This document shows positions 9,088 through 17,140 of a stretch of DNA of 64,000 bases, piece by piece. Source of the stretch: Sporosarcina sp. Marseille-Q4063 (GTDB lineage: Bacteria; Bacillota; Bacilli; Bacillales_A; Planococcaceae); contig NZ_CP070502.1 in assembly GCF_018309085.1 (NCBI RefSeq), forward strand, positions 2,847,001-2,911,000, given 5' to 3'. Position numbers and translations under genes: made by a program. The stretch's first letter is position 1. Each line of letters starts with the position of its first letter. Under the pieces are notes generated by a model that saw only the letters and a program-made list of their open reading frames with translations, had not been told where the DNA came from and did no database searches.

Positions 9088-10404
9088 TTAAAAGAAAAAC
9101 AACCCAACGCTTATCACGACACCACTGAGTAAAAGAACAAACACACAGTAACCCATGATATCTTTCGCGCGAAGTCCAGCGATTGCAAGTGCCGGAAGCG
9201 CCCAGAATGGTTGAATCATATTCGTCCAAGCATCGCCCCATGCTATCGCCATCGCGGTTTTTGAATAGCTAACGCCAAGTTTTTCTGCAGCTTCAAGCAT
9301 AATCGGTGCTTGTACTGCCCATTGACCACCACCAGATGGAACGAAAAAGTTTACGAGACCTGCAGCGTAAAACGAGAACAGTGGAAACGTTGCTGCAGTT
9401 GAAATGCTGACAAACCATTCGGACATGACGCCCGCAAGTCCCGACGCAACCATCATGCCCATAATTCCCGCATAGAAAGGGAACTGAAAAATAATTCCGC
9501 CAGCCGTTTTGACTGCAGTCGCAATTGCGGCAAGAAAACGTTTCGGCGTTCCGTGAAAAACAATCCCGAGAATAAAGAAAATCAAGTTAACAATATTTAA
9601 ATTTAAATCAAAACCTTTTGTAGCGAAATGCTGCACAAGATAAACAAGACCGAGCACGCCAATCAGCATTGAAAGCAAGACGCTGTTTTCAAGTCGATCT
9701 GCCGGTGTGATTCTATCTTTCTTTTCTTCAATTTCAACTTCATCTTCCAACAGTTTCGGGTCGATGGAAAACGTGTCCGCCGGTTTCGGCATCATTAAAC
9801 GATTCAAAAGCGGTACAGAAATAATGAGTGCAACAACGATAATGATATTATAAGTCGAAAAAATTGTTTCAGATGTCGGAACGACACCCATCATCCCTGC
9901 AAATGGATGATCCGCTGTCGCGATGGAAAGTGGTATCGAGCCAGCTAATCCGCCGTGCCAAATAATGAAACCGGAGTAAGCGCTTGCAATTAATAGGCGG
10001 TAATCTACAGTCGTTACCTTTTTTGCGATTTCTTTCGCAAAGAGTGCACCAATAACGAGTCCGAACCCCCAGTTAATCCAACATGCAATCAACGATACGA
10101 ATGAAACGAGCAGGATTGCAGAACCAGGTGATTTCGCGAGATTCGCTAACGTACTTAGCAGCTTTTTGAAAACCGGACTAATTGCCAGAACATAACCAGC
10201 CACTAGGACAATAACCATTTGCATCGTAAATGAGAGCAACCCCCAAAAACCATCTCCCCAATGCACGACCATATCTAGCGGACTAGAATCGGTAAGTCCG
10301 ACACCGAGACCGAATACGAGCAAAGTCAAAATCGCGACAAAGACATATGGATCCGGCAAATAACGTTCCATGATCGCGTTCGACCATCTAGTTAAAACTT
10401 TCAT
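9088..10404 (-). CDS. short-chain fatty acid transporter, AtoE family
   Basis: 438-residue polytopic membrane protein matching the AtoE (TIGR00366-type) family from end to end, including MERYLPDPYVFVAILTL at the N-terminus, INWGFGLVIGALFAKE and FFVPSGGGQWAVQAPI. AtoE of Escherichia coli takes up short-chain fatty acids for acetoacetate catabolism. No acyl-CoA transferase or thiolase gene is adjacent here, so the substrate is a family-based inference. An AGGGGG motif lies about ten bases upstream of the ATG. It has its own terminator. Confidence 0.88.
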   Translation of the reverse strand: MKVLTRWSNAIMERYLPDPYVFVAILTLLVFGLGVGLTDSSPLDMVVHWGDGFWGLLSFTMQMVIVLVAGYVLAISPVFKKLLSTLANLAKSPGSAILLVSFVSLIACWINWGFGLVIGALFAKEIAKKVTTVDYRLLIASAYSGFIIWHGGLAGSIPLSIATADHPFAGMMGVVPTSETIFSTYNIIIVVALIISVPLLNRLMMPKPADTFSIDPKLLEDEVEIEEKKDRITPADRLENSVLLSMLIGVLGLVYLVQHFATKGFDLNLNIVNLIFFILGIVFHGTPKRFLAAIATAVKTAGGIIFQFPFYAGIMGMMVASGLAGVMSEWFVSISTAATFPLFSFYAAGLVNFFVPSGGGQWAVQAPIMLEAAEKLGVSYSKTAMAIAWGDAWTNMIQPFWALPALAIAGLRAKDIMGYCVFVLLLSGVVISVGLFFF

Positions 10405-10514
10405 ATGGATAATCCCCCTTTTAATTTATCTGTTTTTCTCCCAACCATAGTTTACTACAAGAAAACTATATAATCGATAGTATTTAGTGTATTTATAATA
10501 ATAAGCCAACAAAA

Positions 10515-10553
10515 AACGAGATAATCCCACAAATTATGCGGAATCATCTCGTT
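10515..10553 (-). terminator. terminator of the GGDEF/EAL gene
   Basis: AACGAGAT...ATCTCGTT stem with inner TTCCGC/GTGGGA pairing, followed on the minus strand by TTTTTTG. The stretch from here to 10404 holds only AT-rich promoter-like sequence for the transporter. Confidence 0.75.
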
Positions 10554-10559
10554 CTCTTA

Positions 10560-12209
10560 TTAATTATGTAGATTAATATTTTGCACGGATGTCGGAAGCC
10601 CTAAATAATAACCTTGCACGGCATCGACACCAAGATCTTTCAAAATGCTGTATTGCATTTTCGTTTCGACACCTTCGGCTATGACATATAATCCCATTGA
10701 TTTGCCAAATTGAATCATGCCTTCAACAAGTTTTTTTGTCTGCTCATTGGTCGTAATAGATTGAACGAAAAATTTATCAATTTTAATCTTCGATATTGGC
10801 AAGTCTTGCATATAACGAAAGGAAGCATAGCCAGTTCCAAAATCATCAAGGGCAAACTCGATCCCTTCACTTTGCAACTCGTTCATCTGCCGAAAAATAG
10901 AACTTTCTTCTTCCGCCTTGAAAGCAAACTTCTCAGTAATTTCAAGTTGTATCAAAGAAGGCGGGCAAGAAGCTTTCGTTAAAATTTGCATAATTTCTTT
11001 TTTAAAATCAGGATTACTAAATTCACGAACAGAAGAGTTCACTGAAATAGTTAAATCATGCCCCTCTGCATGCCACTTCGCCGCGAGCCCGGCCGCTTCT
11101 TTAAGAACGAATGCACCAATCTTGTGGATGAATCCGTTTTCCTCGGCAATAGGAATGAGTTCGTCAGGGGAGACTGTGCCGAGTTCACTATTATTCCACC
11201 GAACGAGCGCCTCGTATAAAATCACTTTTCCAGTGGTAACCTCTACTTGTGGTTGATAAACCACTTGCAACTCATTTTCAATGATCGCAGTCTGTAGCTT
11301 GCGATCGATTAATGCTTTTCTGTTCAACTTTTTATGGGATTCGGCTGACAGCGTTCTGATTCTTCCGCCCCCTTCGTCAATGGTTTCCCTAGTAGCCGTT
11401 AGAGCAGTTTTCATCAAATGCGGATATGTAGGTTGATCTTCCGGAAAACGGACAATACCACCGCTCACAGACAACTCTAATGCTGTATTATTAATATAAA
11501 TGGGATGCATTTTAAGGAAATCTAGAAAACCTTCAACATACCAACTACCAAACTGTGTAAGAACGACAAATTCATTTGTACCAATGCGTGCGATTGAATC
11601 ATCCTTGAAAAACCGTTTCATTCGATTTGTAAAAGATTTTATAATTTCTTTCGCTTCATCATCAGAATGAAGGTCTTTCAATGTGTAAAAATGGTCAATT
11701 GTGATATACACAAAAGTAAAGTGGTCATTATTCGCGATTAACCGATTTACAGTCGATTCCAAACTATGACGGCTCATTAAACCTGTTTCATGATCAACAT
11801 AAGCAATTTTTTCGAGTCGATCGCGGAGTTGAACATCTTCAGTAATATCCATTTCAAAAAGGACGATTGAAACAAGGCCTTCATCTTGATAATGAATGGG
11901 AATCGCTGTCATATTGACAAAATACTGTTCGCCTAAACGGTTTACCTTTTCAACCGTGCCAGACCAGGCACTTTTGGAAGAAAGCTGCTCCCAGATAAGA
12001 TGGGCTTGATCTTGTCCTTCTGTAGTTTCAGGGAACATCTGCCAAATTGTCTTCCCTAAAACTCGCTTGGGTGTCCATTTACTTGTTTCTAAGAATAAAT
12101 TATTCGTATACGTAATGGCGCCGCTTGTATCCAAATAGGTCGTCATATAGTATTGTTCTAGACTTTCTAAGATATTAGGTAAATCTTGTGTGAGTTTTTC
12201 GTAATCCAA
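10560..12209 (-). CDS. PAS-GGDEF-EAL protein, probable c-di-GMP phosphodiesterase
   Basis: 549 residues: PAS domain (about 10-125), degenerate GGDEF domain (about 135-290) and EAL domain (about 300-545). The cyclase signature reads GTNEF (210-214) instead of GGDEF, so diguanylate cyclase activity is unlikely. The EAL domain keeps the metal and catalytic residues: Glu333 (EAL), Asn391, Glu423, Asp455-Asp456 (DDFGTGY), Lys476, Glu512/Glu515 (EGVET) and Gln532. The best prediction is a cytoplasmic sensor-linked phosphodiesterase with an allosteric or inert GGDEF domain. Translation starts at TTG, with AAAGGGG about ten bases upstream. It is divergent from an EamA transporter. Confidence 0.88.
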   Translation of the reverse strand: MDYEKLTQDLPNILESLEQYYMTTYLDTSGAITYTNNLFLETSKWTPKRVLGKTIWQMFPETTEGQDQAHLIWEQLSSKSAWSGTVEKVNRLGEQYFVNMTAIPIHYQDEGLVSIVLFEMDITEDVQLRDRLEKIAYVDHETGLMSRHSLESTVNRLIANNDHFTFVYITIDHFYTLKDLHSDDEAKEIIKSFTNRMKRFFKDDSIARIGTNEFVVLTQFGSWYVEGFLDFLKMHPIYINNTALELSVSGGIVRFPEDQPTYPHLMKTALTATRETIDEGGGRIRTLSAESHKKLNRKALIDRKLQTAIIENELQVVYQPQVEVTTGKVILYEALVRWNNSELGTVSPDELIPIAEENGFIHKIGAFVLKEAAGLAAKWHAEGHDLTISVNSSVREFSNPDFKKEIMQILTKASCPPSLIQLEITEKFAFKAEEESSIFRQMNELQSEGIEFALDDFGTGYASFRYMQDLPISKIKIDKFFVQSITTNEQTKKLVEGMIQFGKSMGLYVIAEGVETKMQYSILKDLGVDAVQGYYLGLPTSVQNINLHN

Positions 12210-12308
12210 AGTTCATGTACCCCTTTCCCGACGTTCTATATTACCATTATAATGAAGATTCACATAAAAATCATTTAATTCTTGAATTTGTAAGAGGAGG
12301 AATGCAAA

Positions 12309-13232
12309 ATGAGCAGATTAAAAGGAATTGCTATGATAATCGCTGGGGCCATGTTGTGGGGAGCAACGGGTCCGATGATCGAGTGGTTATTGGACAATAC
12401 CGAGATGACCGTATCGTTTATGCTTGTCATTCGACTCCTTTTTGCGGGTGCTTTTTTATTAACGATGTTGAAAATGCAAGGCAAACAAATTACATTACCT
12501 TGGCGCTTCAAGTTTTGGGCGCGCCAATTGCTTATATTCGGGATTGTTGGAATGCTAGGGGTACAGTACACATTTGTTGCGACAATCAATGTGAGTAGTG
12601 CTGTCATTGCGACGCTATTCCAATTCCTTGCACCAATTTATATCATCTTATTTGTATCGTGGATGCACCGTAAATTACCGCCAGTCGCTCAAGTAGCAGG
12701 GATGCTCGTCACATTAGTCGGTTTATTTTTCTTGTTAACAAATGGGTCCTTATCTGGACTTACGATAAGTAAAGGAACCGTTCTATGGGGACTCGTACTC
12801 GGGTTCACATTTTCATTTTACACGCTTTATCCATCGCGGCTCATGCAAGAGTGGGGCGTTCTCGTTTCAGTGGGGTGGGCAATGCTTATTGGTGGAATTG
12901 CATTATTGATCATGAATCCTGTGACAGTTGTTAGACAAAGCTATTTGCTCACAGATTGGCGTACGGCCCTCATGCTAGTTCTTATCATAATTGTCGGGAC
13001 AAGCGCATTTATCTTGTTTCTCGCCAGTATGAAATACATAACGGCTATCGAAACAAGTATCTTATCAAGCTTCGAACCGTTGACTGCTATAGTTATATCG
13101 ATGATCTGGTTCGGTCAAGTGCTCGGTGCCTGGCAATTAGTCGGCGCAGTTGTCATGTTGATAGGCGTCACGCAAATCTCGATTGCTGGTAGTAAAATCT
13201 CAAATGAAGCGGACATGCCGCCAGATAAATAG
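12309..13232 (+). CDS. EamA/DMT-family transporter
   Basis: 307-residue membrane protein with two EamA repeats (about ten helices). Each repeat has the typical entry AGAMLWGATGPMIEW or GLVLGFTFSFYTLYPSRL. DMT transporters export amino acids, nucleosides or other metabolites; the substrate cannot be assigned. GAGGAGG is eight bases upstream of the ATG. A longer overlapping frame from 12215 is a shadow. No clear plus-strand terminator; the hairpin that follows has its T-run on the minus strand. Confidence 0.85.
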   Translation: MSRLKGIAMIIAGAMLWGATGPMIEWLLDNTEMTVSFMLVIRLLFAGAFLLTMLKMQGKQITLPWRFKFWARQLLIFGIVGMLGVQYTFVATINVSSAVIATLFQFLAPIYIILFVSWMHRKLPPVAQVAGMLVTLVGLFFLLTNGSLSGLTISKGTVLWGLVLGFTFSFYTLYPSRLMQEWGVLVSVGWAMLIGGIALLIMNPVTVVRQSYLLTDWRTALMLVLIIIVGTSAFILFLASMKYITAIETSILSSFEPLTAIVISMIWFGQVLGAWQLVGAVVMLIGVTQISIAGSKISNEADMPPDK

Positions 13233-13233
13233 G

Positions 13234-13263
13234 AAAACCGGCTGAGATTTTATCCTCAGCCGG
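13234..13263 (-). terminator. terminator of the small spore-protein gene
   Basis: Stem CCGGCTGAG/CTCAGCCGG with an 8-nt loop. The T-run (TTTTCC) is on the minus strand, so it mainly ends the gene at 13296, though it may also slow the convergent EamA transcript. Confidence 0.75.
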
Positions 13264-13295
13264 CAAGATGATGATTATCCATTTCACGAATCAAA

Positions 13296-13490
13296 TTAGA
13301 AGCGGTTGTCGCGTGGATCTAAATTATTATTATTAGTCCGCTGCGTCCGATTGTTCTTGTTTCGATTCTTAACTTGATTCACGTCAATTTCAGTTCCGAA
13401 TTCTACGCGGTTTTTGTTCTCGTCTTGATTGTTGTTTCGTGTATCTTGATTCCGGTTTCTGTTCGGATTTCTGTTATCGTTGTTTGTCAT
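13296..13490 (-). CDS. gamma-type small acid-soluble spore protein candidate
   Basis: 64 residues, more than a third Asn, with Arg, Gln and no Cys. The segment VEFGTEIDVNQVKNRN (about residues 29-44) resembles the EFGTEtdv..V..qN repeat of gamma-type SASPs (SspE), which serve as amino-acid stores in spores. Here the motif occurs once rather than two or three times. GGAGGTGA is six bases upstream of the ATG, and a sigma-G-like promoter lies just above. Both strengthen the assignment, but a low-complexity protein can match by chance. Confidence 0.6.
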   Translation of the reverse strand: MTNNDNRNPNRNRNQDTRNNNQDENKNRVEFGTEIDVNQVKNRNKNNRTQRTNNNNLDPRDNRF

Positions 13491-13512
13491 GGATATTCAC
13501 CTCCGTATCCTT

Positions 13513-13542
13513 TACTATGTGCTCGAAAAATTTATTTTATCC
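13513..13542 (-). promoter_or_regulatory. candidate sigma-G promoter of the small spore protein
   Basis: On the minus strand, GGATA (-35, 13542-13538) and CATAGTA (-10, 13519-13513) are separated by 18 bases. This fits the forespore sigma-G pattern (GNATR...CATANTA). It sits 23 bases upstream of the start codon. Confidence 0.5.
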
Positions 13543-13605
13543 ATGGAATTAAGCAAAATAATAAATAGAAATAGCCTACCTGAGTATAGATTCCTTCGTA
13601 TAGAG

Positions 13606-13625
13606 AACAATATTCACATATTGTT
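13606..13625. promoter_or_regulatory. perfect inverted repeat upstream of the DUF2512 gene
   Basis: Arms AACAATAT and ATATTGTT around TCAC, ending four bases before the GGGAGG ribosome binding site of the gene at 13646. It could be an operator or a leader hairpin occluding initiation. Confidence 0.35.
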
Positions 13626-13645
13626 AGAAGGGAGGAATTGTACCA

Positions 13646-14143
13646 ATGAATTCGATTAGAGCGTTAATCATTAAATTCATCATGATTACAGCGGTGTTAT
13701 GGATAGTTTTTGGGCTTTTCGGATTTACATTTGGAGATATTTTAGTTTCGAGTGTGTTATTAACCGGTGTTTCATATATAGTTGGTGACAGAATTATTTT
13801 ACCGAGATTCGGAAACGTTGGAGCGACGATTGCGGATGTTGGACTTGCGTTTGTCATGCTCTGGTTCTTGGGCTCATTTTTATTCGAACCGCTAGCCGGA
13901 TTGGGAACAGCGTCATTTATCTCAGCCGCGATAATTGGAGTAGGCGAGTTTATGTTCCATCGTTATTTGGAAAGGGAAGTACTAGACGACGACGTAATGG
14001 TGGATAAGGAATTTGATAGCTTTCGACATTCGATGCAAACTGAATTCGGTTCCGAGGAAGATTTTAAACGCAATGAAAGTGATATGCGCGAAGAAGAAAA
14101 AGCTTGGTTGGAGCGAGAAAAGGATGATTATTACAGTGATTGA
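13646..14143 (+). CDS. DUF2512 (YndM-like) membrane protein
   Basis: 165 residues: four predicted transmembrane helices in the first 105, then a very charged cytoplasmic tail (DDDVMVDKEF...EEEKAWLEREKDDYY). It matches the YndM/DUF2512 family common in spore-forming Bacillales, whose function is not established. GGGAGGAA lies upstream of the ATG. It shares a bidirectional terminator with the next, convergent operon. Confidence 0.75.
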   Translation: MNSIRALIIKFIMITAVLWIVFGLFGFTFGDILVSSVLLTGVSYIVGDRIILPRFGNVGATIADVGLAFVMLWFLGSFLFEPLAGLGTASFISAAIIGVGEFMFHRYLEREVLDDDVMVDKEFDSFRHSMQTEFGSEEDFKRNESDMREEEKAWLEREKDDYYSD

Positions 14144-14153
14144 ATGCTTGGCA

Positions 14154-14188
14154 AAACCGGTACCTATCATAGCGGTACCGGTTTTTTT
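14154..14188. terminator. bidirectional terminator
   Basis: Stem AAACCGGTACC/GGTACCGGTTT with an 8-nt loop; seven T on the plus strand, four on the minus strand. Confidence 0.85.
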
Positions 14189-14193
14189 ACGCA

Positions 14194-14910
14194 TTAATCG
14201 ACAAAAAAGAGAAAGTCTTCATTCGTGTCAACAATTTTTAAATCTGCAGGTATCTTCAAGTGAATGATAAGTACTCTGTTTTCCGAAAAAGAATAGCCAT
14301 CAGGCTGGAACTGTCGATTTTTCGTTAGTTGTTGCAATAAAGCGGCATCATAGAAAAAAGTGGCAATTGTTGTATCGCTTACAGGTTTTTTAGGGAAAGT
14401 CATTTTATTTTCAGTCCAAACTGGTTTTGCGATATCAAGGGAATTCGAGAAATCATACTCATCTACAATGAAAAGTGGTTTATAGATGAACTCCTCAATC
14501 GTTTGATCACCCGATTGTTTCCGCTCAATATAAACGACTGGGCTGTAGCCATGATAGGGATCATGACCCCATTGAATCGTTAACGTTTTCCCGGCAGGAT
14601 GCGTTCTGTTTTCAAGTATTAAATCAGGATCGATTGCTCTGCGGTTATAGATTTCGTCCTCGATCGAATAATATTCATTATAATCGTTTCCAACTTCCTT
14701 AGGCGGTGTAGCAGAATTTATCTTCGAATAAAATACCTCGGTAAAAATAGTCGCCACGAATAACACAGCGAGGAAAAAAGCTAATAGATTAAAATGCGTA
14801 TTCCTTCCAATGACGATGGTACTTTTTTGATTTTTACGTTTCACCATCCGATAGCTAAGGATTAAAATAACGACAATTAATATGATCGGAACTAGCCCAA
14901 TACTGCTCAT
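14194..14910 (-). CDS. membrane protein of unknown function, last gene of the GntR-ABC operon
   Basis: 238 residues with two hydrophobic helices (about 5-20 and 42-62), then a long hydrophilic domain (about 65-238), probably extracytoplasmic. I do not recognise a family. Its start overlaps the permease stop by four bases (ATGA), so it is translationally coupled to the ABC transporter and presumably an accessory or substrate-contact subunit. It contains no lipobox or obvious catalytic motif. Confidence 0.7.
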   Translation of the reverse strand: MSSIGLVPIILIVVILILSYRMVKRKNQKSTIVIGRNTHFNLLAFFLAVLFVATIFTEVFYSKINSATPPKEVGNDYNEYYSIEDEIYNRRAIDPDLILENRTHPAGKTLTIQWGHDPYHGYSPVVYIERKQSGDQTIEEFIYKPLFIVDEYDFSNSLDIAKPVWTENKMTFPKKPVSDTTIATFFYDAALLQQLTKNRQFQPDGYSFSENRVLIIHLKIPADLKIVDTNEDFLFFVD

Positions 14911-15668
14911 TGATTTCTCACCTCTAATCGGTTTGTGATAAGTGTCGAAAGCGTAAATAAACCAAGAACAGTTCCGCTAATTTTCAAGATGAACAAGAGG
15001 GCAGAACGTTCGGATCCGAAAAATTGAATAATAGCCAAGGCATATTCCGTACCGTTCCAGTAGTCATTCATAGATGTAAAGAAGATCCATGCAACTGCGA
15101 AGAAGGCAATAAATAATTTATTGGCTTGAACAAGTGAACCAATTAAATAACCAATTAGAAAAAGTAGTAAAATATAAGAAATGGCAGTTATTAATTGTAA
15201 TAATAAATTATTTGGATTTTCTACGATGGAAGAAGAGTAAACGACCATCTCCCCATGAACTAAATATCCGAATAGTTTAATGGCAGAACTGGATAGCGCC
15301 GCACTGACCCCCGCGATTAATGATGCAAAAAGCATAAACAGAAAATTGGAGAGATGGTTACTAAGTCGAGTTGACACAAATGAAAATGATTCGCTTTGTT
15401 TAATCCGAGTTGTTAGCATGATTCCAAGAACAAATGCCCAAATCATTGCGATCACCATGTTTGTATCATTGGCAAGCGTAACGATTGAAACCGTTGAGTC
15501 ATCCGAAGAATAGAGAAAACCATGGCTATTTCCAAGGATCGCCAAAATAATTGCGCCTACTTGTAAAAGAACAAAGGTTGAAAAGGAAGCTGCATTGGCA
15601 TTCAATTTAAAACGAAATTGTTTTTTCGCGATGTCGTTAAGCGTTGGTTCATTCAAATACATCATCAA
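14907..15668 (-). CDS. ABC-2-type permease subunit
   Basis: 253 residues with about six hydrophobic helices and the weakly conserved layout of ABC-2 export permeases. The start (tandem ATGs at 15668) lies inside the last codons of the ATPase gene (20-nt overlap), and its end overlaps the next gene by four bases, so it is firmly part of the operon. Sequence alone does not reveal the substrate; YtrA-controlled systems are often linked to cell-envelope stress or antibiotic response. Confidence 0.75.
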   Translation of the reverse strand: MMMYLNEPTLNDIAKKQFRFKLNANAASFSTFVLLQVGAIILAILGNSHGFLYSSDDSTVSIVTLANDTNMVIAMIWAFVLGIMLTTRIKQSESFSFVSTRLSNHLSNFLFMLFASLIAGVSAALSSSAIKLFGYLVHGEMVVYSSSIVENPNNLLLQLITAISYILLLFLIGYLIGSLVQANKLFIAFFAVAWIFFTSMNDYWNGTEYALAIIQFFGSERSALLFILKISGTVLGLFTLSTLITNRLEVRNQ

Positions 15669-16542
15669 TTCCTCCTTTCGGTTGATCCGTTAATGCAATG
15701 TAGGCGTCATTTGCGGTAACCGATGCAATCGCTATGCCGTCCAACTTTATTTGCTCCAGTTCGTCTTGAGTACATGTATTTTGAATGGTCCATTCCGAAT
15801 AAGGGCCAAGATTGTTTGTGCTAAACACTGTTTTTCCATTCGTATGAAGAGCGAGTTTTTCTTTTTTACCCGTTAACGTAATGAACATTTCCTGCAACTC
15901 GGTAATCGGGCCGTGGAAATGGGCGATTCCTTCATGGACAAGCAAAACATCTTCGAGAAGATCTTCAATTTCTTCAATGTGATGGCTCGACAAAAGAATA
16001 GTTCTCGGATGAGCAAGATAATCCTTTAACAGAGCACGGTAGAAATCTTTTCGAACGGACGAATCCATTCCAGTTGTCGGTTCATCGAAAATTGTTAGTG
16101 CACAGCGAGCGGCAATGCCGATAATTGCATTGAAAGTACTTTTTTTACCTTTCGATAATTGGGCATGACGCGCATTCGGGTGAAAACCAAAATAGCTGAC
16201 AAGACGTTTGGCCAATCTAGTATCCCAATTAGCATAAAAACGACTGCATTCTTTTAAAATATCAGTCACTGTCATCGGATACGGAAAGTTCATGCCATCA
16301 TCAATTAAAATCGAATTCGCGGAGACCTTTAAACTATTGAAGGGCTTCTCTGAAAAAACCTCGACTTTCCCCGATGTCTCTTCAATAAAACCCGCAATTA
16401 GTTTCATAAGTGTCGTTTTTCCGACGCCGTTGCGGCCAATTATTCCAGTAAGTACGCCTTGTTTTATGGTAAAGTTCATTTCTTTAAGCACGGTATGTGT
16501 TCGATATGATTTCGTTACATTACTAAATTCAACAACAGTCAT
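15649..16542 (-). CDS. ABC transporter ATP-binding protein (YtrB-like)
   Basis: 297 residues. Walker A GRNGVGKTT is at 36-44, the signature is the unusual LSKGKKS, and Walker B/D-loop is LTIFDEPTTGMD, followed by the switch His in LLSSHH. The LSKGKKS signature is typical of the YtrB/YhcH group, in which the canonical LSGGQ is altered. The C-terminal 80 residues form a regulatory extension. The ATG overlaps the stop of the GntR gene by four bases. It energises the permease encoded next. Confidence 0.88.
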   Translation of the reverse strand: MTVVEFSNVTKSYRTHTVLKEMNFTIKQGVLTGIIGRNGVGKTTLMKLIAGFIEETSGKVEVFSEKPFNSLKVSANSILIDDGMNFPYPMTVTDILKECSRFYANWDTRLAKRLVSYFGFHPNARHAQLSKGKKSTFNAIIGIAARCALTIFDEPTTGMDSSVRKDFYRALLKDYLAHPRTILLSSHHIEEIEDLLEDVLLVHEGIAHFHGPITELQEMFITLTGKKEKLALHTNGKTVFSTNNLGPYSEWTIQNTCTQDELEQIKLDGIAIASVTANDAYIALTDQPKGGIDDVFE

Positions 16543-16922
16543 TTTGTTCCCTCCTCTTTTCTCACGCGTTCTGCCTCGATCATTGAGAGTAAATGGTGAT
16601 TACTTACGCCCAATAACTCTGCTTCATCAAGCAATTCAAGGATTAACTTTCTTAATGTTTCACTTTTCCGTCTAATGAGTAATTTTTCTCGACCATCTGG
16701 AGATACAAAGGTGCCAAGACCGCGTCTTTGGTAAACAATTTCTGCTTCTAGCAACAAAGTCAGCCCCTTCCCGGCAGTCGCTGGGTTAATGTTGAAAAGC
16801 TCCGCAAGTTGGTATTGTGAATACACTTTTTCATCGGCAGCCAAGGTGCCTTCTATTATTTCTGTTTCAATCCAATCCGCAATTTGAATATAAATCGGTT
16901 TTTTGCCATCTATCTCAAGCAA
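16539..16922 (-). CDS. GntR-family repressor, YtrA subfamily
   Basis: 127 residues: winged helix (about 1-70; KPIYIQIADWIETEIIEG and YQLAELFNINPATAGKGLTLL) and a short C-terminal dimerisation segment, the size and order of YtrA-type regulators. The track frame opens at GTG 16931, but that codon overlaps the AGGAGG. TTG 16922, eight bases after AGGAGG, is the better start. It leads a four-gene operon and very probably represses it through the operator at 16949-16972. Confidence 0.88.
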   Translation of the reverse strand: MLEIDGKKPIYIQIADWIETEIIEGTLAADEKVYSQYQLAELFNINPATAGKGLTLLLEAEIVYQRRGLGTFVSPDGREKLLIRRKSETLRKLILELLDEAELLGVSNHHLLSMIEAERVRKEEGTK

Positions 16923-16948
16923 TCGCGTCACCTCCTAATTCACGAGTT

Positions 16949-16972
16949 AGTGCATTACTGTTGTAATGTACT
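16949..16972. promoter_or_regulatory. YtrA-type operator
   Basis: Inverted repeat AGTGCATTAC / GTAATGTACT with a 4-base spacer, one mismatch in ten. It overlaps the -10 box of the operon promoter, about 30 bases upstream of the regulator start: classic placement for autorepression by the encoded GntR protein. Confidence 0.7.
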
Positions 16973-16998
16973 ATATGCCAATAAATAAGAAATTACAA
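16970..16998 (-). promoter_or_regulatory. sigma-A promoter of the GntR-ABC operon
   Basis: TTGTAA (16998-16993), 17-base spacer, TATAGT (16975-16970) on the minus strand. The start point would fall inside the inverted-repeat operator. Confidence 0.65.
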
Positions 16999-17140
16999 GT
17001 GAATTAGTAAATAATTATCCTTCAGTTCGGAAAACTTATTCAATTTGACATGGTGGTATATACAGAACAGTCAATGTTGTGGCATAATAAGGCTATCGGG
17101 TTTAATTCGAGAGACGAAAGAGTTTTGGGGGTTTAGGTAA

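Noticed and set aside
12215..12598. 127-residue frame overlapping the EamA gene
   Set aside because: Lies in another frame of the EamA coding sequence, whose start has a strong ribosome binding site. It matches no family.
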